Below are positions 44,342 to 52,730 of a stretch of 64,000 nt of DNA, piece by piece; positions within the stretch are counted from its first letter, which is position 1, and every line of letters begins with the position of its first letter. The translations under genes were made by a program, and so were the position numbers. The stretch is taken from contig DHGP01000006.1 of NCBI GenBank assembly GCA_002402825.1, positions 1-64,000 on the forward strand, in the 5' to 3' direction. This DNA is from Firmicutes bacterium UBA4795. Lineage in GTDB: Bacteria > Bacillota > Desulfotomaculia > Desulfotomaculales > Nap2-2B. The notes beneath the pieces are model-generated. The model had not been told where the DNA came from. It did no database searches and worked only from the letters and a program-made list of their open reading frames with translations.

Positions 44342-45472
44342 CTACTTAATAATATTTAGAAATACTCCTGCAGCTACTGCGGTACCAATAACTCCGGCTA
44401 CATTAGGCCCCATGGCTTGCATAAGCAAGAAATTATCCCGGTTGGCTTCTCTACCCATAATCTGTACTACCCTGGCAGACATAGGCACAGCAGAAACACC
44501 AGCCGCACCAATAAGAGGGTTCACCTTATTTTTTATAAACAGATTCATTAATTTAGCAATAAGAACCCCGCCAGCAACAGCAAAGGCAAAGGCAATTACA
44601 CCTAAGATAAAAATATAAATGGTTTTAGGATTTAAAAAGTTTTCCGCTGACATAGTAGCTCCTATTCCAACACCAAGTATAATAGTCACAATGTTTATCA
44701 ATGCTTCTCGAGATACGTTAGTAAGACGTTCTACTACACCTGACTCCATAAACAAGTTACCCAGCATAAACATAGCAATAAGCGGGGCAGATTTAGGTAC
44801 CAACAATATAATTACGATGCTGGCCAATAAAGGATAAACAACTCTTTCGCCTTTGCCAACTTCTCTCATTTGCTTCATTACCATAGCTCGTTCTTTAGCC
44901 GTAGTTAAAAGCTTGGCTATAGGCGGGATAATAATGGGTACTAAAGCCATGTATGAATATGCCGCTACCGCTGTTGCTCCTAACAGGTGAGGGGCAAGGT
45001 TAGCTGTCAGGTAAATAGTGGTAGGACCATCAGCTCCTCCAATGATACCAATTGAAGCTGCCTCTGGAATACTAAAACCAAGTAATAAGGCCATAAAAAA
45101 CGCCACATAAACCCCTATTTGGGCAGCTGCCCCTAATAAAAACGTTTTAGGGTTAGCGATTACCGGTCCAAAGTCAGTCATTGCCCCTAAACCCAGAAAA
45201 ATAAGGGGTGGAATTAGTTCGTTTTCGATGCCATAATGATAAAAAATATAAAAAAGCCCTCCTTTATCCATCAAACCGGTAAAGGGAAAATTAGCAGCAA
45301 AAATGCCAAATCCAATAGGCATCAATAGTAGTGGTTCAACCCCTTTTTTAATAGCCAGGTATAGAAGCGCAAAGGCAATAACCCACATTACCATATTTCC
45401 CCAAGTAAGGTTGAGTATGCCTATTCCTTGAAAAGCTTCTAAAAACTGTTCTAGCATAAGTTCATTCCTCAT
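44342..45472 (-). CDS. sodium-translocating decarboxylase beta subunit
   Basis: 376 residues, about nine to eleven membrane spans. Family landmarks are GLGAMTDFGPVIANPKTFLLGAAAQIGVYVAFF, GIIGGADGPTTIYLTANLAPHLLG (sodium-binding Asp) and GAAGVSAVPMSARVVQIMGREANRDNFLLMQAMGPNVAGVIG. It couples decarboxylation of a carboxybiotin to sodium export. The ATG at 45470-45472 overlaps the gamma subunit's stop (ATGA); a second Met six codons on is an alternative start. The alpha (carboxyltransferase) subunit is not in the window, so the acid decarboxylated (oxaloacetate, methylmalonyl-CoA, glutaconyl-CoA) is unknown. Confidence 0.94.
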   Translation of the reverse strand: MRNELMLEQFLEAFQGIGILNLTWGNMVMWVIAFALLYLAIKKGVEPLLLMPIGFGIFAANFPFTGLMDKGGLFYIFYHYGIENELIPPLIFLGLGAMTDFGPVIANPKTFLLGAAAQIGVYVAFFMALLLGFSIPEAASIGIIGGADGPTTIYLTANLAPHLLGATAVAAYSYMALVPIIIPPIAKLLTTAKERAMVMKQMREVGKGERVVYPLLASIVIILLVPKSAPLIAMFMLGNLFMESGVVERLTNVSREALINIVTIILGVGIGATMSAENFLNPKTIYIFILGVIAFAFAVAGGVLIAKLMNLFIKNKVNPLIGAAGVSAVPMSARVVQIMGREANRDNFLLMQAMGPNVAGVIGTAVAAGVFLNIIK

Positions 45473-45618
45473 TCCTTACTTTGTTCAGGTTGCTCTTTTT
45501 CTTTACGGATAAAGTAACGGCCAGATAAGCCAACAACCATACTTAAAATACCCAATACTAGAAATACAGAAACGATTCCCGTCACGGATATTGTCAAGGC
45601 ATTTAACCAGTCAACCAC
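45469..45618 (-). CDS. OadG/gamma-like small membrane subunit of the sodium-pumping decarboxylase
   Basis: 49 residues from a GTG at 45616-45618, 8 nt after GGAGG: it starts VVDWLNALTISVTGIVSVFLV and has one membrane span, then a charged tail (RYFIRKEKEQPEQSKE). Its stop overlaps the beta-subunit start by 4 nt. Single-span gamma/delta subunits stabilise these sodium pumps. Too short for many gene callers; position and ribosome site support it. Confidence 0.8.
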   Translation of the reverse strand: MVDWLNALTISVTGIVSVFLVLGILSMVVGLSGRYFIRKEKEQPEQSKE

Positions 45619-45738
45619 TATTTATACCTCCTTGGGTTTATTGTTTTTGGCTTAGCTTTATTTATCGTAATAAATTACGCCCAAAAAAATCTACTATCAC
45701 ATTCTATATTGCAGGGGCACCAATTTTAATAAAAAAGC

Positions 45739-45963
45739 TTAACTTATAGATATAGATACTAACGGCGCCCCTGTCTTCACAGTCTGCCTTTCTTTAACAT
45801 AGACTTCTTTTACCTCACCACTAACCGAAGCATCAATTTCATTTTCCATTTTCATTGCTTCAATAATTAAGATTACATCTCTTGGTGAAACCTTTTGACC
45901 AACGTCCACTTTAATTTTTAATATAGTTCCCGGTAAAGGAGCAGTAACTTTTTTCTCTCCCAT
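45739..45963 (-). CDS. biotin carboxyl carrier protein of the decarboxylase
   Basis: 74 residues, a lone biotinyl domain: KVTAPLPGTILKIKVDVGQKVSPRDVILIIEAMKMENEI with the EAMKMEN biotinylation site (Lys about 38). The usual Pro/Ala linker is missing, so it is a free-standing carrier. It lies 120 nt upstream of the gamma-beta genes and should be the carboxybiotin donor to the membrane beta subunit. BirA at 31.5 kb is the likely ligase. Confidence 0.93.
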   Translation of the reverse strand: MGEKKVTAPLPGTILKIKVDVGQKVSPRDVILIIEAMKMENEIDASVSGEVKEVYVKERQTVKTGAPLVSISIS

Positions 45964-46040
45964 TTTAACCCTAATCTCCCTTCATTAATTTAATAAATGT
46001 ACGGCACCCAGAATCAGATTCGTACATTTTATTTGTCTTT

Positions 46041-46604
46041 TTATTGGTCTTTAATTAACGCCAGAGCTTCGGCCCTGGTAACGGCATTTTTACGGAAAAC
46101 GCCGCGTACGGCCGAAGTGATTGTTTTTGAACCAGGTTTCTTTACCCCCCGCATAGTCATGCACATATGTTCAGCTTCAATTATAACCAGTACGCCCATG
46201 GGGTTAAGTTTAGTATCAATAATATCGGCTATTTGGGTGGTTAGCCGTTCTTGTATCTGTGGACGCTTACAAAAACCCGTGACTACCCGGGCTAACTTGG
46301 AAAGACCTGTCAGTTTGTTATGTTGGGGAATATAAGCCACGTGCGCCTTGCCAAAAAAAGGTAACAAGTGGTGCTCGCAAATAGCGTAAAAGGGAATATC
46401 TTTAACTAAAATCATTTCGTCATGCTCTTCGGAAATAATAGTTTGCAAGTGTACCTGAGGGTCTTCCCACAGGCCGCAAAAAATTTCCTGACACATACTG
46501 GCCACCCGGGCAGGTGTTTCCCGTAAGCCTTCCCGGTCAGGGTCTTCGCCAATTGCTTCTAAAAATAAGCGTACCGCTTGTTCTACCTTTGGCCGGTCAA
46601 TCAT
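46041..46604 (-). CDS. folE: GTP cyclohydrolase I
   Basis: 187 residues. [53 protein letters not shown] (zinc-binding Cys/His), [23 protein letters not shown] and [20 protein letters not shown] are all diagnostic. It makes dihydroneopterin triphosphate from GTP. Its place directly after queE indicates supply for preQ0/queuosine (via QueD) as well as folate. Confidence 0.97.
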   Translation of the reverse strand: MIDRPKVEQAVRLFLEAIGEDPDREGLRETPARVASMCQEIFCGLWEDPQVHLQTIISEEHDEMILVKDIPFYAICEHHLLPFFGKAHVAYIPQHNKLTGLSKLARVVTGFCKRPQIQERLTTQIADIIDTKLNPMGVLVIIEAEHMCMTMRGVKKPGSKTITSAVRGVFRKNAVTRAEALALIKDQ

Positions 46605-46630
46605 TTAATTTAATTTTCCCCCTAATCTAT

Positions 46631-47332
46631 TTAAAGTTGCTGTAACCACTTGTGGACCTGGGGAATTATTCTGACCTCACGCACTTCACGCAAAGCCAGT
46701 TCTTGGATAGCCAGTATTCTTGACGGGCTAACACCTGTTCTGTTGGCAGGTAAGGTTACTGGTTGAATAATTACGGCTACTTCCTTTACCGCTTTAATTA
46801 CTTTAAGGGCCTGTTTTATTTCCGCATCAGTAGTATTTTCCGTAACCACTATTTTTACAAAAACATCTTTTTGCTGCGCCACACTTAAAAACTGTTGGTG
46901 TTTTTTCCAAAGCGGCGGCAAACAGGAGGAACTTGGTAATTTAAAGTCCATAGCAATTATATTTACTAATGAAATAACTCGCTTTAGCTGCTCCGGCAGG
47001 GTACCATTAGTTTCCAGATAAATGCCTTCCCGGGTCCCAGTTAATAAGGGAATTAACCGGGTTAAAAAATCCACGTACAAAAGGGGCTCCCCCCCGGTTA
47101 AGCTAAACGCGTGGTGCAAAGTCAAGTCCCATTTATTCACGGCCGCCATGATTTGTTCTGGCGTAAGCGGGTTAGGCAAAAAGGCAAAATCCCGTTTCCC
47201 TGGCGTACACTCCCAACAACAAAAAGTAGGGCAAGGGTCCCGGGGAGTATCGCAATAAGCACAATTAAGGTTGCAAGCAGGAAAACGTAAAAAAATATGG
47301 CGCTGCCCCAAGGCTAAACCTTCTCCCTGCAT
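46631..47332 (-). CDS. queE: 7-carboxy-7-deazaguanine synthase (radical SAM)
   Basis: 233 residues from the ATG 47330-47332. CNLNCAYCDTP carries the CxxxCxxC-type 4Fe-4S motif of the QueE branch; FSLTGGEPLLY and YLETNGTLPEQL are radical SAM motifs. It converts 6-carboxytetrahydropterin to 7-carboxy-7-deazaguanine. Upstream codons in frame read ...CPLREIFSS before MQGEG, matching the conserved EIFxSIQGEG, so the real protein probably begins further up, yet no ATG, GTG or TTG is in frame after the DUF366 stop. Confidence 0.94.
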   Translation of the reverse strand: MQGEGLALGQRHIFLRFPACNLNCAYCDTPRDPCPTFCCWECTPGKRDFAFLPNPLTPEQIMAAVNKWDLTLHHAFSLTGGEPLLYVDFLTRLIPLLTGTREGIYLETNGTLPEQLKRVISLVNIIAMDFKLPSSSCLPPLWKKHQQFLSVAQQKDVFVKIVVTENTTDAEIKQALKVIKAVKEVAVIIQPVTLPANRTGVSPSRILAIQELALREVREVRIIPQVHKWLQQL

Positions 47333-47386
47333 AGAAGAAAAGATTTCTCTTAAAGGGCACGCAACTCCGGTAGTCTCCCCTCTTAT

Positions 47387-47950
47387 TTATCCCACACCCC
47401 TCACTTTGCAGCGGGCTTGCTGCACTTCCTGCATTTCACGGGCGTATGACTGACAGATTAACTCTGCCAAGACCGGAAGCTCTTTTTCGGTCCAACCCAC
47501 TTCCAAAAGTCCTACGGTTGCCACCGGGGTATTTTTACTGGTTGTATTTAAGCCGGTATGAATCATGGTGGATACCGGCGTAAGGGTAGCAATAGAAACC
47601 GAAAGCTTTTTTTCCCCTATAAAGAGGTCATCACCGCGGCGGTTAAAGCTTAGGCTTCTTTTTGTTTCTAAAATTTCTTTAATCAAGGATATTAAAATCC
47701 GTTGCCGTAAAATAGTTTTAGTTAAATCTAGTTCAAAATGTTCCACAATAAAATGCAGCATATCTTCACTAAAAATAGGCGCTTGATCAAGAACATCTTT
47801 TACGTCAACCAGCGCGGAGCAATCCACCCGGCAGGGGCCTCGAAAACTAACAATACTGTCCCCTTGCAGACGAAAATTCCGCAAGGCCCACAAAGAAGCT
47901 AACTGGGTACCGTCATATAATAATCTTTCCGGAAAAAAATAAGTATACAT
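47387..47950 (-). CDS. DUF366 protein in the preQ0 cluster
   Basis: 187 residues from the ATG at 47948-47950; a longer in-frame extension runs back into queC and is not conserved. The opening YFFPERLLYDGTQLASLWALRNFRLQGDSIVSFRGPCRV and the later LHFIVEHFELDL and SVSIATLTPVSTMIHTGLN are the DUF366 hallmark. No catalytic motif is obvious apart from conserved Arg/Asp (FRGPCRVDCSALVD) and HFE. It lies between queC and queE with short gaps, so it is probably in the same operon; a role in deazaguanine metabolism is inference. Confidence 0.88.
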   Translation of the reverse strand: MYTYFFPERLLYDGTQLASLWALRNFRLQGDSIVSFRGPCRVDCSALVDVKDVLDQAPIFSEDMLHFIVEHFELDLTKTILRQRILISLIKEILETKRSLSFNRRGDDLFIGEKKLSVSIATLTPVSTMIHTGLNTTSKNTPVATVGLLEVGWTEKELPVLAELICQSYAREMQEVQQARCKVRGVG

Positions 47951-47966
47951 AGTTATTATAAAGTCA

Positions 47967-48638
47967 TTATAAAGAAAGATTTGCTGCCTTACAAGCCCGC
48001 CTGTAACGAAGGCAACTTTCACACTGCCCGCAAGCCGCTTGCCCGCCAAAATAGCAACTCCATAATAAGTCCCAGGGAATTCCCAGGCGCTGTCCTAAAT
48101 AAACGATTTCTATTTTATCCAATCTTTGGGTGTAACTGACCACCTTCACTTTACGGGGGGTAAGCGTAAAGTTTAAAGCGTTATTAACGGCGTGAATAAA
48201 ATCTTCACTATTATCGGGAAAAGTAGCGGCCTCTTCCCGGTTAAAGCCGGTCACAATCAAGTTGCAGCCCAGGCTTTCCGCAAAACAAGCCGCCAGGTTA
48301 ATAAACAAACCATTGCGGTTAGGGACCCAAACCGCGGTCGCTGTACTCCGGGTAATGGTGAGGTCATTTAAACTTTCTTCTGCTGGTTCAGGTATTTTAG
48401 CTTCCCGGTTAACTAAAGCCGTACGCGTAATTTGTTTTAAAAAAGGTAATTCTATCACCTGATGGGGTATATGGTAATAAAGGCAAATTTCCTTGGCGGC
48501 TTTTATTTCCCGGGGGGCCGCCCGTTGACCATAATCCATGGTTAAACAAAGTTCCACTTTACTTTCCCGCATGGCCTGGGCTAAAGAAACGGTAGAATCA
48601 AGGCCGCCAGAAAGCAAAACTACACTTTTCAAAAGCAA
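47967..48638 (-). CDS. queC: 7-cyano-7-deazaguanine synthase
   Basis: 223 residues. VVLLSGGLDSTVSLAQA is the PP-loop; LTMDYGQRAAPREIKAA, VPNRNGLFINLAACFAESLG and GFNREEAATFPDNSEDFI are family motifs, and the zinc site CYFGGQAACGQCESCLRYRRAC closes it. It converts 7-carboxy-7-deazaguanine to preQ0 with ATP and ammonia. Start is TTG directly after the queD TAG, preceded by AGGAGGGGG; a second TTG two codons later is an alternative. Confidence 0.96.
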   Translation of the reverse strand: MLLKSVVLLSGGLDSTVSLAQAMRESKVELCLTMDYGQRAAPREIKAAKEICLYYHIPHQVIELPFLKQITRTALVNREAKIPEPAEESLNDLTITRSTATAVWVPNRNGLFINLAACFAESLGCNLIVTGFNREEAATFPDNSEDFIHAVNNALNFTLTPRKVKVVSYTQRLDKIEIVYLGQRLGIPWDLLWSCYFGGQAACGQCESCLRYRRACKAANLSL

Positions 48639-49019
48639 CTAAACCCCCTCCTGGTAAGAAGCAGCAGTATCTGCTGATTCCCACACCTTTACTTTGGTTA
48701 AGCTAAGGTTAGGCGGTAGTAATTTACCTAACTGCTTAAAAATATAACGCGCCAGATTTTCCGCCGTAGGGTGAGTGGTAACTACTGAATCGGCTAATTT
48801 TAAATCGTTTAAGTACTGGTGGTCAAAATCCCGGGTAATTTGCGTCACCATTTCTTTAAGCTGGATAAAATCAATAAGCATACCGTTTTCATCTAAAGAT
48901 ACTCCAGCCACCGAGACCTCTACCGTCCAGGTATGCCCGTGCACGGCAGCACACCGTCCTTTATAATCAGGTAAACGGTGTGCCGCCGCAAAAGTTTTTT
49001 TAACTGTTATTTCGTACAT
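48639..49019 (-). CDS. queD: 6-carboxy-5,6,7,8-tetrahydropterin synthase
   Basis: 126 residues from the ATG at 49017-49019, 11 nt after GGAGGT; a longer in-frame start is unlikely. TFAAAHRLPDYKGRCAAVHGHTWTVEVSV has the catalytic Cys and zinc His pair; DFIQLKEMVTQITRDFDHQYLNDL and THPTAENLARYIFKQL follow. First enzyme after FolE in preQ0 synthesis. Divergent from the DUF2953 gene only 47 nt away, leaving no room for a preQ1 riboswitch. Confidence 0.96.
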   Translation of the reverse strand: MYEITVKKTFAAAHRLPDYKGRCAAVHGHTWTVEVSVAGVSLDENGMLIDFIQLKEMVTQITRDFDHQYLNDLKLADSVVTTHPTAENLARYIFKQLGKLLPPNLSLTKVKVWESADTAASYQEGV

Positions 49020-49066
49020 AATAAAATAATACCTCCAAAGGTAAAATAAGCGCAAGAAGAAAAGAG

Positions 49067-49744
49067 ATGAAAATTATGTCTTTCGGATTACTTATTTCTT
49101 TATCTTTAATCAGCTTACTTTTTATTTTCGGTTTAGTTTTTATTTTAATCCCCTTAAGAATAAAGCTGCGTTATTTTTACCAGGGGGAAAATAATTATCT
49201 TTGGTTGGAAATAAAACTTTGGCCCGGGATATGTGTTTACCGGAAATTATTTCTTAAAAATAAATTTAATGGCGAGGGAAAAAGGAAACGCCCCTATTTA
49301 CACCTGGGGGATGTTTATCAGTTTATTGTTTATTACCGGCCCTTGTTATTAAAACTATTCCCGGTTATGTTATATTTTATAAAAAACTTAAAACCACAAC
49401 AACTTTACTGGAAAACGAGAATTGGCCTTCCTAATGCGGCCTTAACTGCTATGGCGGTAGGTTGGGTATGGTCAATTAAAGGGTTAGTTCTGGCTATAAT
49501 TTATCATTTTTTAGGTCTGCCCGCAACCAAACCAGTGGTGGTCGTAATGCCTGATTTTTCTAAACCTGCTTTCGTTTTTTTAATAAACAGCGTCTTTACC
49601 ATCCAGACAGGTTATCTTTTAGTTGCCGGGATAAAGATTATGATTGCATTCCTTTTTTATTTTCTGGCCAGGTTTTTACGGCGTTTAGATCAAAAAATCA
49701 TCCCTGTTGTACGTCAACAGGCCAGCCCTAAAGCCCGGCTATAA
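49067..49744 (+). CDS. DUF2953 membrane protein
   Basis: 225 residues. An N-terminal membrane span (LLISLSLISLLFIFGLVFILIPL) precedes LRIKLRYFYQGENNYLWLEIKLWPGICVYRKLF, a soluble part, then WKTRIGLPNAALTAMAVGWVWSIKGLVLAIIYHFLGL and a C-terminal span. This matches DUF2953 (YtfI-like) proteins of spore formers, often next to ytfJ; none is seen here. Its 3' end overlaps the convergent TPR gene by 31 bp. Confidence 0.8.
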   Translation: MKIMSFGLLISLSLISLLFIFGLVFILIPLRIKLRYFYQGENNYLWLEIKLWPGICVYRKLFLKNKFNGEGKRKRPYLHLGDVYQFIVYYRPLLLKLFPVMLYFIKNLKPQQLYWKTRIGLPNAALTAMAVGWVWSIKGLVLAIIYHFLGLPATKPVVVVMPDFSKPAFVFLINSVFTIQTGYLLVAGIKIMIAFLFYFLARFLRRLDQKIIPVVRQQASPKARL

Positions 49745-50736
49745 CAAACTGCGGCTTCTTTGGATTGACCGGTTACATTTAATAAATTTCCCCGCAGCCC
49801 CCAGGCCTCAAAACAATAAGGTTCCTGGGCCAAAACCTGATCACAAATAATCATTGAATCTTTATTACGCTGGAGGATAAATAAACAAACGGCTTTATTT
49901 AACAAATAAGTTTTATTGCCAGGAGAAATCACTAAGGCCCGGTTATATAATTCAAGCGCTTCTTCGGATCGGCCTATTTCCACTAAACAACAAGCATAAT
50001 TATTAAGGGTTATAGGGTCATCAGCCGCGCCTTGTAGGGCGGCTTCGTAATGTTTTATGGCTTGCGGGTAGATCTTTAACCGCTGGTAACAGACAGCCAG
50101 GTTGGTTAGTAATAATCCGTTTCCCGAAGACATTTCCCTGGCTAGTTCATAACATAAAACAGCCTCTTCATAACGCCCCAGATGATAAAGATTATAGCCC
50201 TTATTGTTTAATAACTCTATGGTGTTCATACCTTTTGCCTGTAAAAGCTGGTAATATTCCAGCGCTTTTTGGTGGCAGCCTGTCTTGCTTAAGACCAGGC
50301 TTAAGTTAAAAAGAAGAGCCCAAGAATCAAGCCTGCCGTGAGGAACATAGGAATTGAGCTTACCTGGGAAAGAAACTAAATACGCCGGTGAATCAGGGAG
50401 GTAATTGGTACGCTTTAACCAGTAAAGTAAACTAGCCTTACTTTGCTCTTCACCAACTGCTTTTCTCCAGTGCCATATTGCCTGGTCTACCCGGCCCCTT
50501 TTTAAGCAAAGTCTGGTAGCCTGTAAGTGTACCTGGGCCGGTTCAGAAATCCATTTTAAGCTGCGGTCAACCCAACGTAAGGCTTGTTCTTCTGCCCCCA
50601 GAATCTCCAATACTAAGGCTATTGCCCGCCCTAAAGCCCCTTTGGCAAATACTCTTTGTAATCTGGTTGACTTAAGCACTTCAACATCCCTCCTTAATAC
50701 ATTATTTCTCTTTGCCTCCTTTAATTTCCTGCCCAT
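49714..50736 (-). CDS. tetratricopeptide repeat protein
   Basis: 340 residues. At least four TPR units are visible in the C-terminal half (LLNNKGYNLYHLGRYEEAVLCYELA; LLTNLAVCYQRLKIYPQAIKHYEAA; TLNNYACCLVEIGRSEEALELYNRAL; AWGLRGNLLNVTGQSKEAAVCYSRAL). The N-terminal half is likewise helical but more divergent. No signal peptide or catalytic domain. Probably a scaffold for protein contacts; partner unknown. Confidence 0.85.
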   Translation of the reverse strand: MGRKLKEAKRNNVLRRDVEVLKSTRLQRVFAKGALGRAIALVLEILGAEEQALRWVDRSLKWISEPAQVHLQATRLCLKRGRVDQAIWHWRKAVGEEQSKASLLYWLKRTNYLPDSPAYLVSFPGKLNSYVPHGRLDSWALLFNLSLVLSKTGCHQKALEYYQLLQAKGMNTIELLNNKGYNLYHLGRYEEAVLCYELAREMSSGNGLLLTNLAVCYQRLKIYPQAIKHYEAALQGAADDPITLNNYACCLVEIGRSEEALELYNRALVISPGNKTYLLNKAVCLFILQRNKDSMIICDQVLAQEPYCFEAWGLRGNLLNVTGQSKEAAVCYSRALGLAC

Positions 50737-50896
50737 TTAAAGCAAAATTTACCAACACATTTTCCAATTTTTCGACTGCTTCATTTTCTGGTCTAAAGGT
50801 TATATTTTCTTTAGTTTACCACATAGAATTAATTATTAAATATTAAAATATTTTCCGGTTACAAATCTTTTATTATAAAGGCAAGAGGTGAAAAAG

Positions 50897-51292
50897 GTGG
50901 TTGTTTTAAATCAGGAACGTGGTACTTTCCTAAACTGGCTGGCTATAATTAAAGGGACCTTATTAAGTTTGGCCATATCTATTTTGGGGGGTGTTGTTAT
51001 TGGGCTTGTTTATTATTTTGCTGATTTTACCGAAAGCAGTTTGCCCTGGTTAATAAACGGCTTATTTTTTCTTAGCGTTTTTTTAGGCGCCGGGTGGACC
51101 GCTCAGCAAGCAAAAAATAAAGGAATATTCCACGGCTTAGGGGTAGCAATGCTTTTCCTTTTGCTGGCTTTAATTACGGCGGCTGTATTTTTTTCCTTTT
51201 CCATATCCATGGCTCCCTTGGGGTTAAAACTTTCCCTGGCTTTGGCGGCCGGCATTACTGGGGGAATGGCCGGAATAAGCTTAGGCTCTTAA
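50897..51292 (+). CDS. TIGR04086 family membrane protein
   Basis: 131 residues from the GTG at 50897, 8 nt after AGAGG (an in-frame GTG at 50888 overlaps that site). Four membrane spans: IIKGTLLSLAISILGGVVIGLVYYF, LPWLINGLFFLSVFLGAGWTAQQAKNKGIFHG, a third, and LSLALAAGITGGMAGISLG. This is the TIGR04086 pattern, common in spore formers next to yajC or scfA-type genes. Function unknown. Convergent with the small gene at 51289. Confidence 0.85.
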   Translation: MVVLNQERGTFLNWLAIIKGTLLSLAISILGGVVIGLVYYFADFTESSLPWLINGLFFLSVFLGAGWTAQQAKNKGIFHGLGVAMLFLLLALITAAVFFSFSISMAPLGLKLSLALAAGITGGMAGISLGS

Positions 51293-51378
51293 AACAGTAC
51301 GGTAAAAATTAAGATAATCCCTCCTAAACCCAATAAAGCTATACCAAAATAAAGACTAACTGGCACCCTTTTGGCCAT
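51289..51378 (-). CDS. 29-residue single-span membrane peptide
   Basis: An ATG at 51376-51378 with AGGTGAGAG upstream opens MAKRVPVSLYFGIALLGLGG and ends in IILIFTVLF. A basic N-terminus followed by a single membrane span is a common small-protein pattern. It overlaps the TIGR04086 stop by 3 nt. No homologue is known to me; ribosome-site quality and clean hydrophobicity make it a real candidate. Confidence 0.5.
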   Translation of the reverse strand: MAKRVPVSLYFGIALLGLGGIILIFTVLF

Positions 51379-51500
51379 GCTCTCACCTGCTTTAGTTTTT
51401 AAAGTAGGAGGTTAACCTTGAATTTATTTATTATATGCGGGAAAACCAAGACCTGCTTATGCTTTGAAAAGGAAGAGGTACCGGTTAATCTTTTGTGGTT

Positions 51501-52730
51501 TTACTTTTTAAGGCGTAAAGGCAACACCAGATCAAGAATGTGGTGAGCTAAGACTGTTTTTTCCATTTGAGGCAAAGAGATAATCTTCCCGTCAGGGTAA
51601 ATTATTTTAACTATATTTGTGTCCTGGCCAAATCCTGACCCAGGCTGAGTAACGTCGTTAGCCACAATTAAATCTAAATTTTTTTGGGCCAGTTTACGCC
51701 GGGCATTTTCCTCTAAATTTTCTGTTTCGGCCGCAAAGCCAACCAAAATTTGGTGGGTTTGTTTACGTTGGCCCAACTCAAACAGGATATCCGGGGTTTT
51801 TTCTAGTTCCAGCAGATATACCTCATCCTTTTTCTTTATCTTTTGGTTCGCCGTAAACCGGGGGGAATAATCGGCTACTGCTGCTGCTTGAAATACTATG
51901 TCGGCCTTTGAGGCATGGGTTAAAACCTGCTCGTACATCTCCCTGGCCCTTTCGACCCAAATTACCTTTGCGCCTGCCGGGGGGGACATTCCTGTGGGAG
52001 CGGAAATTAAAATCACCTGGGCTCCCCGTTTAAGAGCAGCCCGGGCTAGAGCGTAGCCCATTTTCCCCGAACTGCGATTGGAAATATACCGGATAGGATC
52101 AAGGGGCTCTTTTGTTCCTCCGGCCGTAACCATAACTGTTAGTCCTTGCCAGTCGCCTCGCGCAGGCATAGAGCCTGCCTTACTTGTTTTAATTAATAAA
52201 TCCTTAATATGGTTAAAAATTAAATCTAACGCCGGTAATCTGCCAGGACCTTCCTGCCCGCACGCCAACCAACCGGTAGCCGGTTCTATAATATAATAGC
52301 CCAGTTCCTTTAAGCATTTTATATTTGCCTGTACAATGGGGTTTTGGTACATGCTGGCATTCATGGCTGGACAAAGCAAAACAGGACAGGTGGCCGCTAA
52401 AAGAGTAGTGCTTAATAAATCATCGGCAATACCGTGAGCCAGCTTACCCAAAATATTAGCCGTAGCCGGAACTATAACGATTAAATCAGAGCGCGTAGCC
52501 AGATCAACATGAGCCACCCGCCAACCAATCAACCGGGTAAACATAGCGGTATGGACCGATTGACCGGTTAGGGCTTGAAAAGTTATGGGCCTGATAAATT
52601 TTTGGGCCGCCCGGGTCATAATTACGTGAACTTCGGCTCCGGCCTGAGTTAAAGTGCTGGCTAATTCAGCGGCTTTATAGGCCGCAATTCCACCTGTAAT
52701 TCCTAAGGTAATAAATTTTTCCGTCAGCAT
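51501..52730 (-). CDS. coaBC: bifunctional phosphopantothenoylcysteine decarboxylase/phosphopantothenate-cysteine ligase
   Basis: 409 residues. The N-terminal CoaC flavoprotein (LGITGGIAAYKAAEL, catalytic His region, CPAMNASMYQNP and ACGQEGPGRLP) is followed by the CoaB ligase (VTAGGTKEPLDPIRYISNRSSGKMGYALA, NDVTQPGSGFGQDTNIVKII). The linker carries a KAGSMPARGD stretch encoded by a 21-bp hairpin repeat (52163-52183). It joins cysteine to phosphopantothenate and decarboxylates it in CoA synthesis. The start overlaps rpoZ by 7 nt. Confidence 0.96.
   Translation of the reverse strand: MLTEKFITLGITGGIAAYKAAELASTLTQAGAEVHVIMTRAAQKFIRPITFQALTGQSVHTAMFTRLIGWRVAHVDLATRSDLIVIVPATANILGKLAHGIADDLLSTTLLAATCPVLLCPAMNASMYQNPIVQANIKCLKELGYYIIEPATGWLACGQEGPGRLPALDLIFNHIKDLLIKTSKAGSMPARGDWQGLTVMVTAGGTKEPLDPIRYISNRSSGKMGYALARAALKRGAQVILISAPTGMSPPAGAKVIWVERAREMYEQVLTHASKADIVFQAAAVADYSPRFTANQKIKKKDEVYLLELEKTPDILFELGQRKQTHQILVGFAAETENLEENARRKLAQKNLDLIVANDVTQPGSGFGQDTNIVKIIYPDGKIISLPQMEKTVLAHHILDLVLPLRLKK
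52163..52183. repeat. 21-bp hairpin repeat (family B) inside coaBC
   Basis: CAGGCATAGAGCCTGCCTTA then C: a CAGGC/GCCTG hairpin followed by CTTAC. It encodes KAGSMPA in the CoaBC linker. A copy with the same flanks (CAGGC, four variable bases, AGCCTGCCTTAC) is in rqcH at 62318. Confidence 0.75.

Noticed and set aside
49020..49066. preQ1 riboswitch upstream of queD
   Set aside because: Only 47 nt separate the divergent starts and no preQ1-type pseudoknot sequence is visible.
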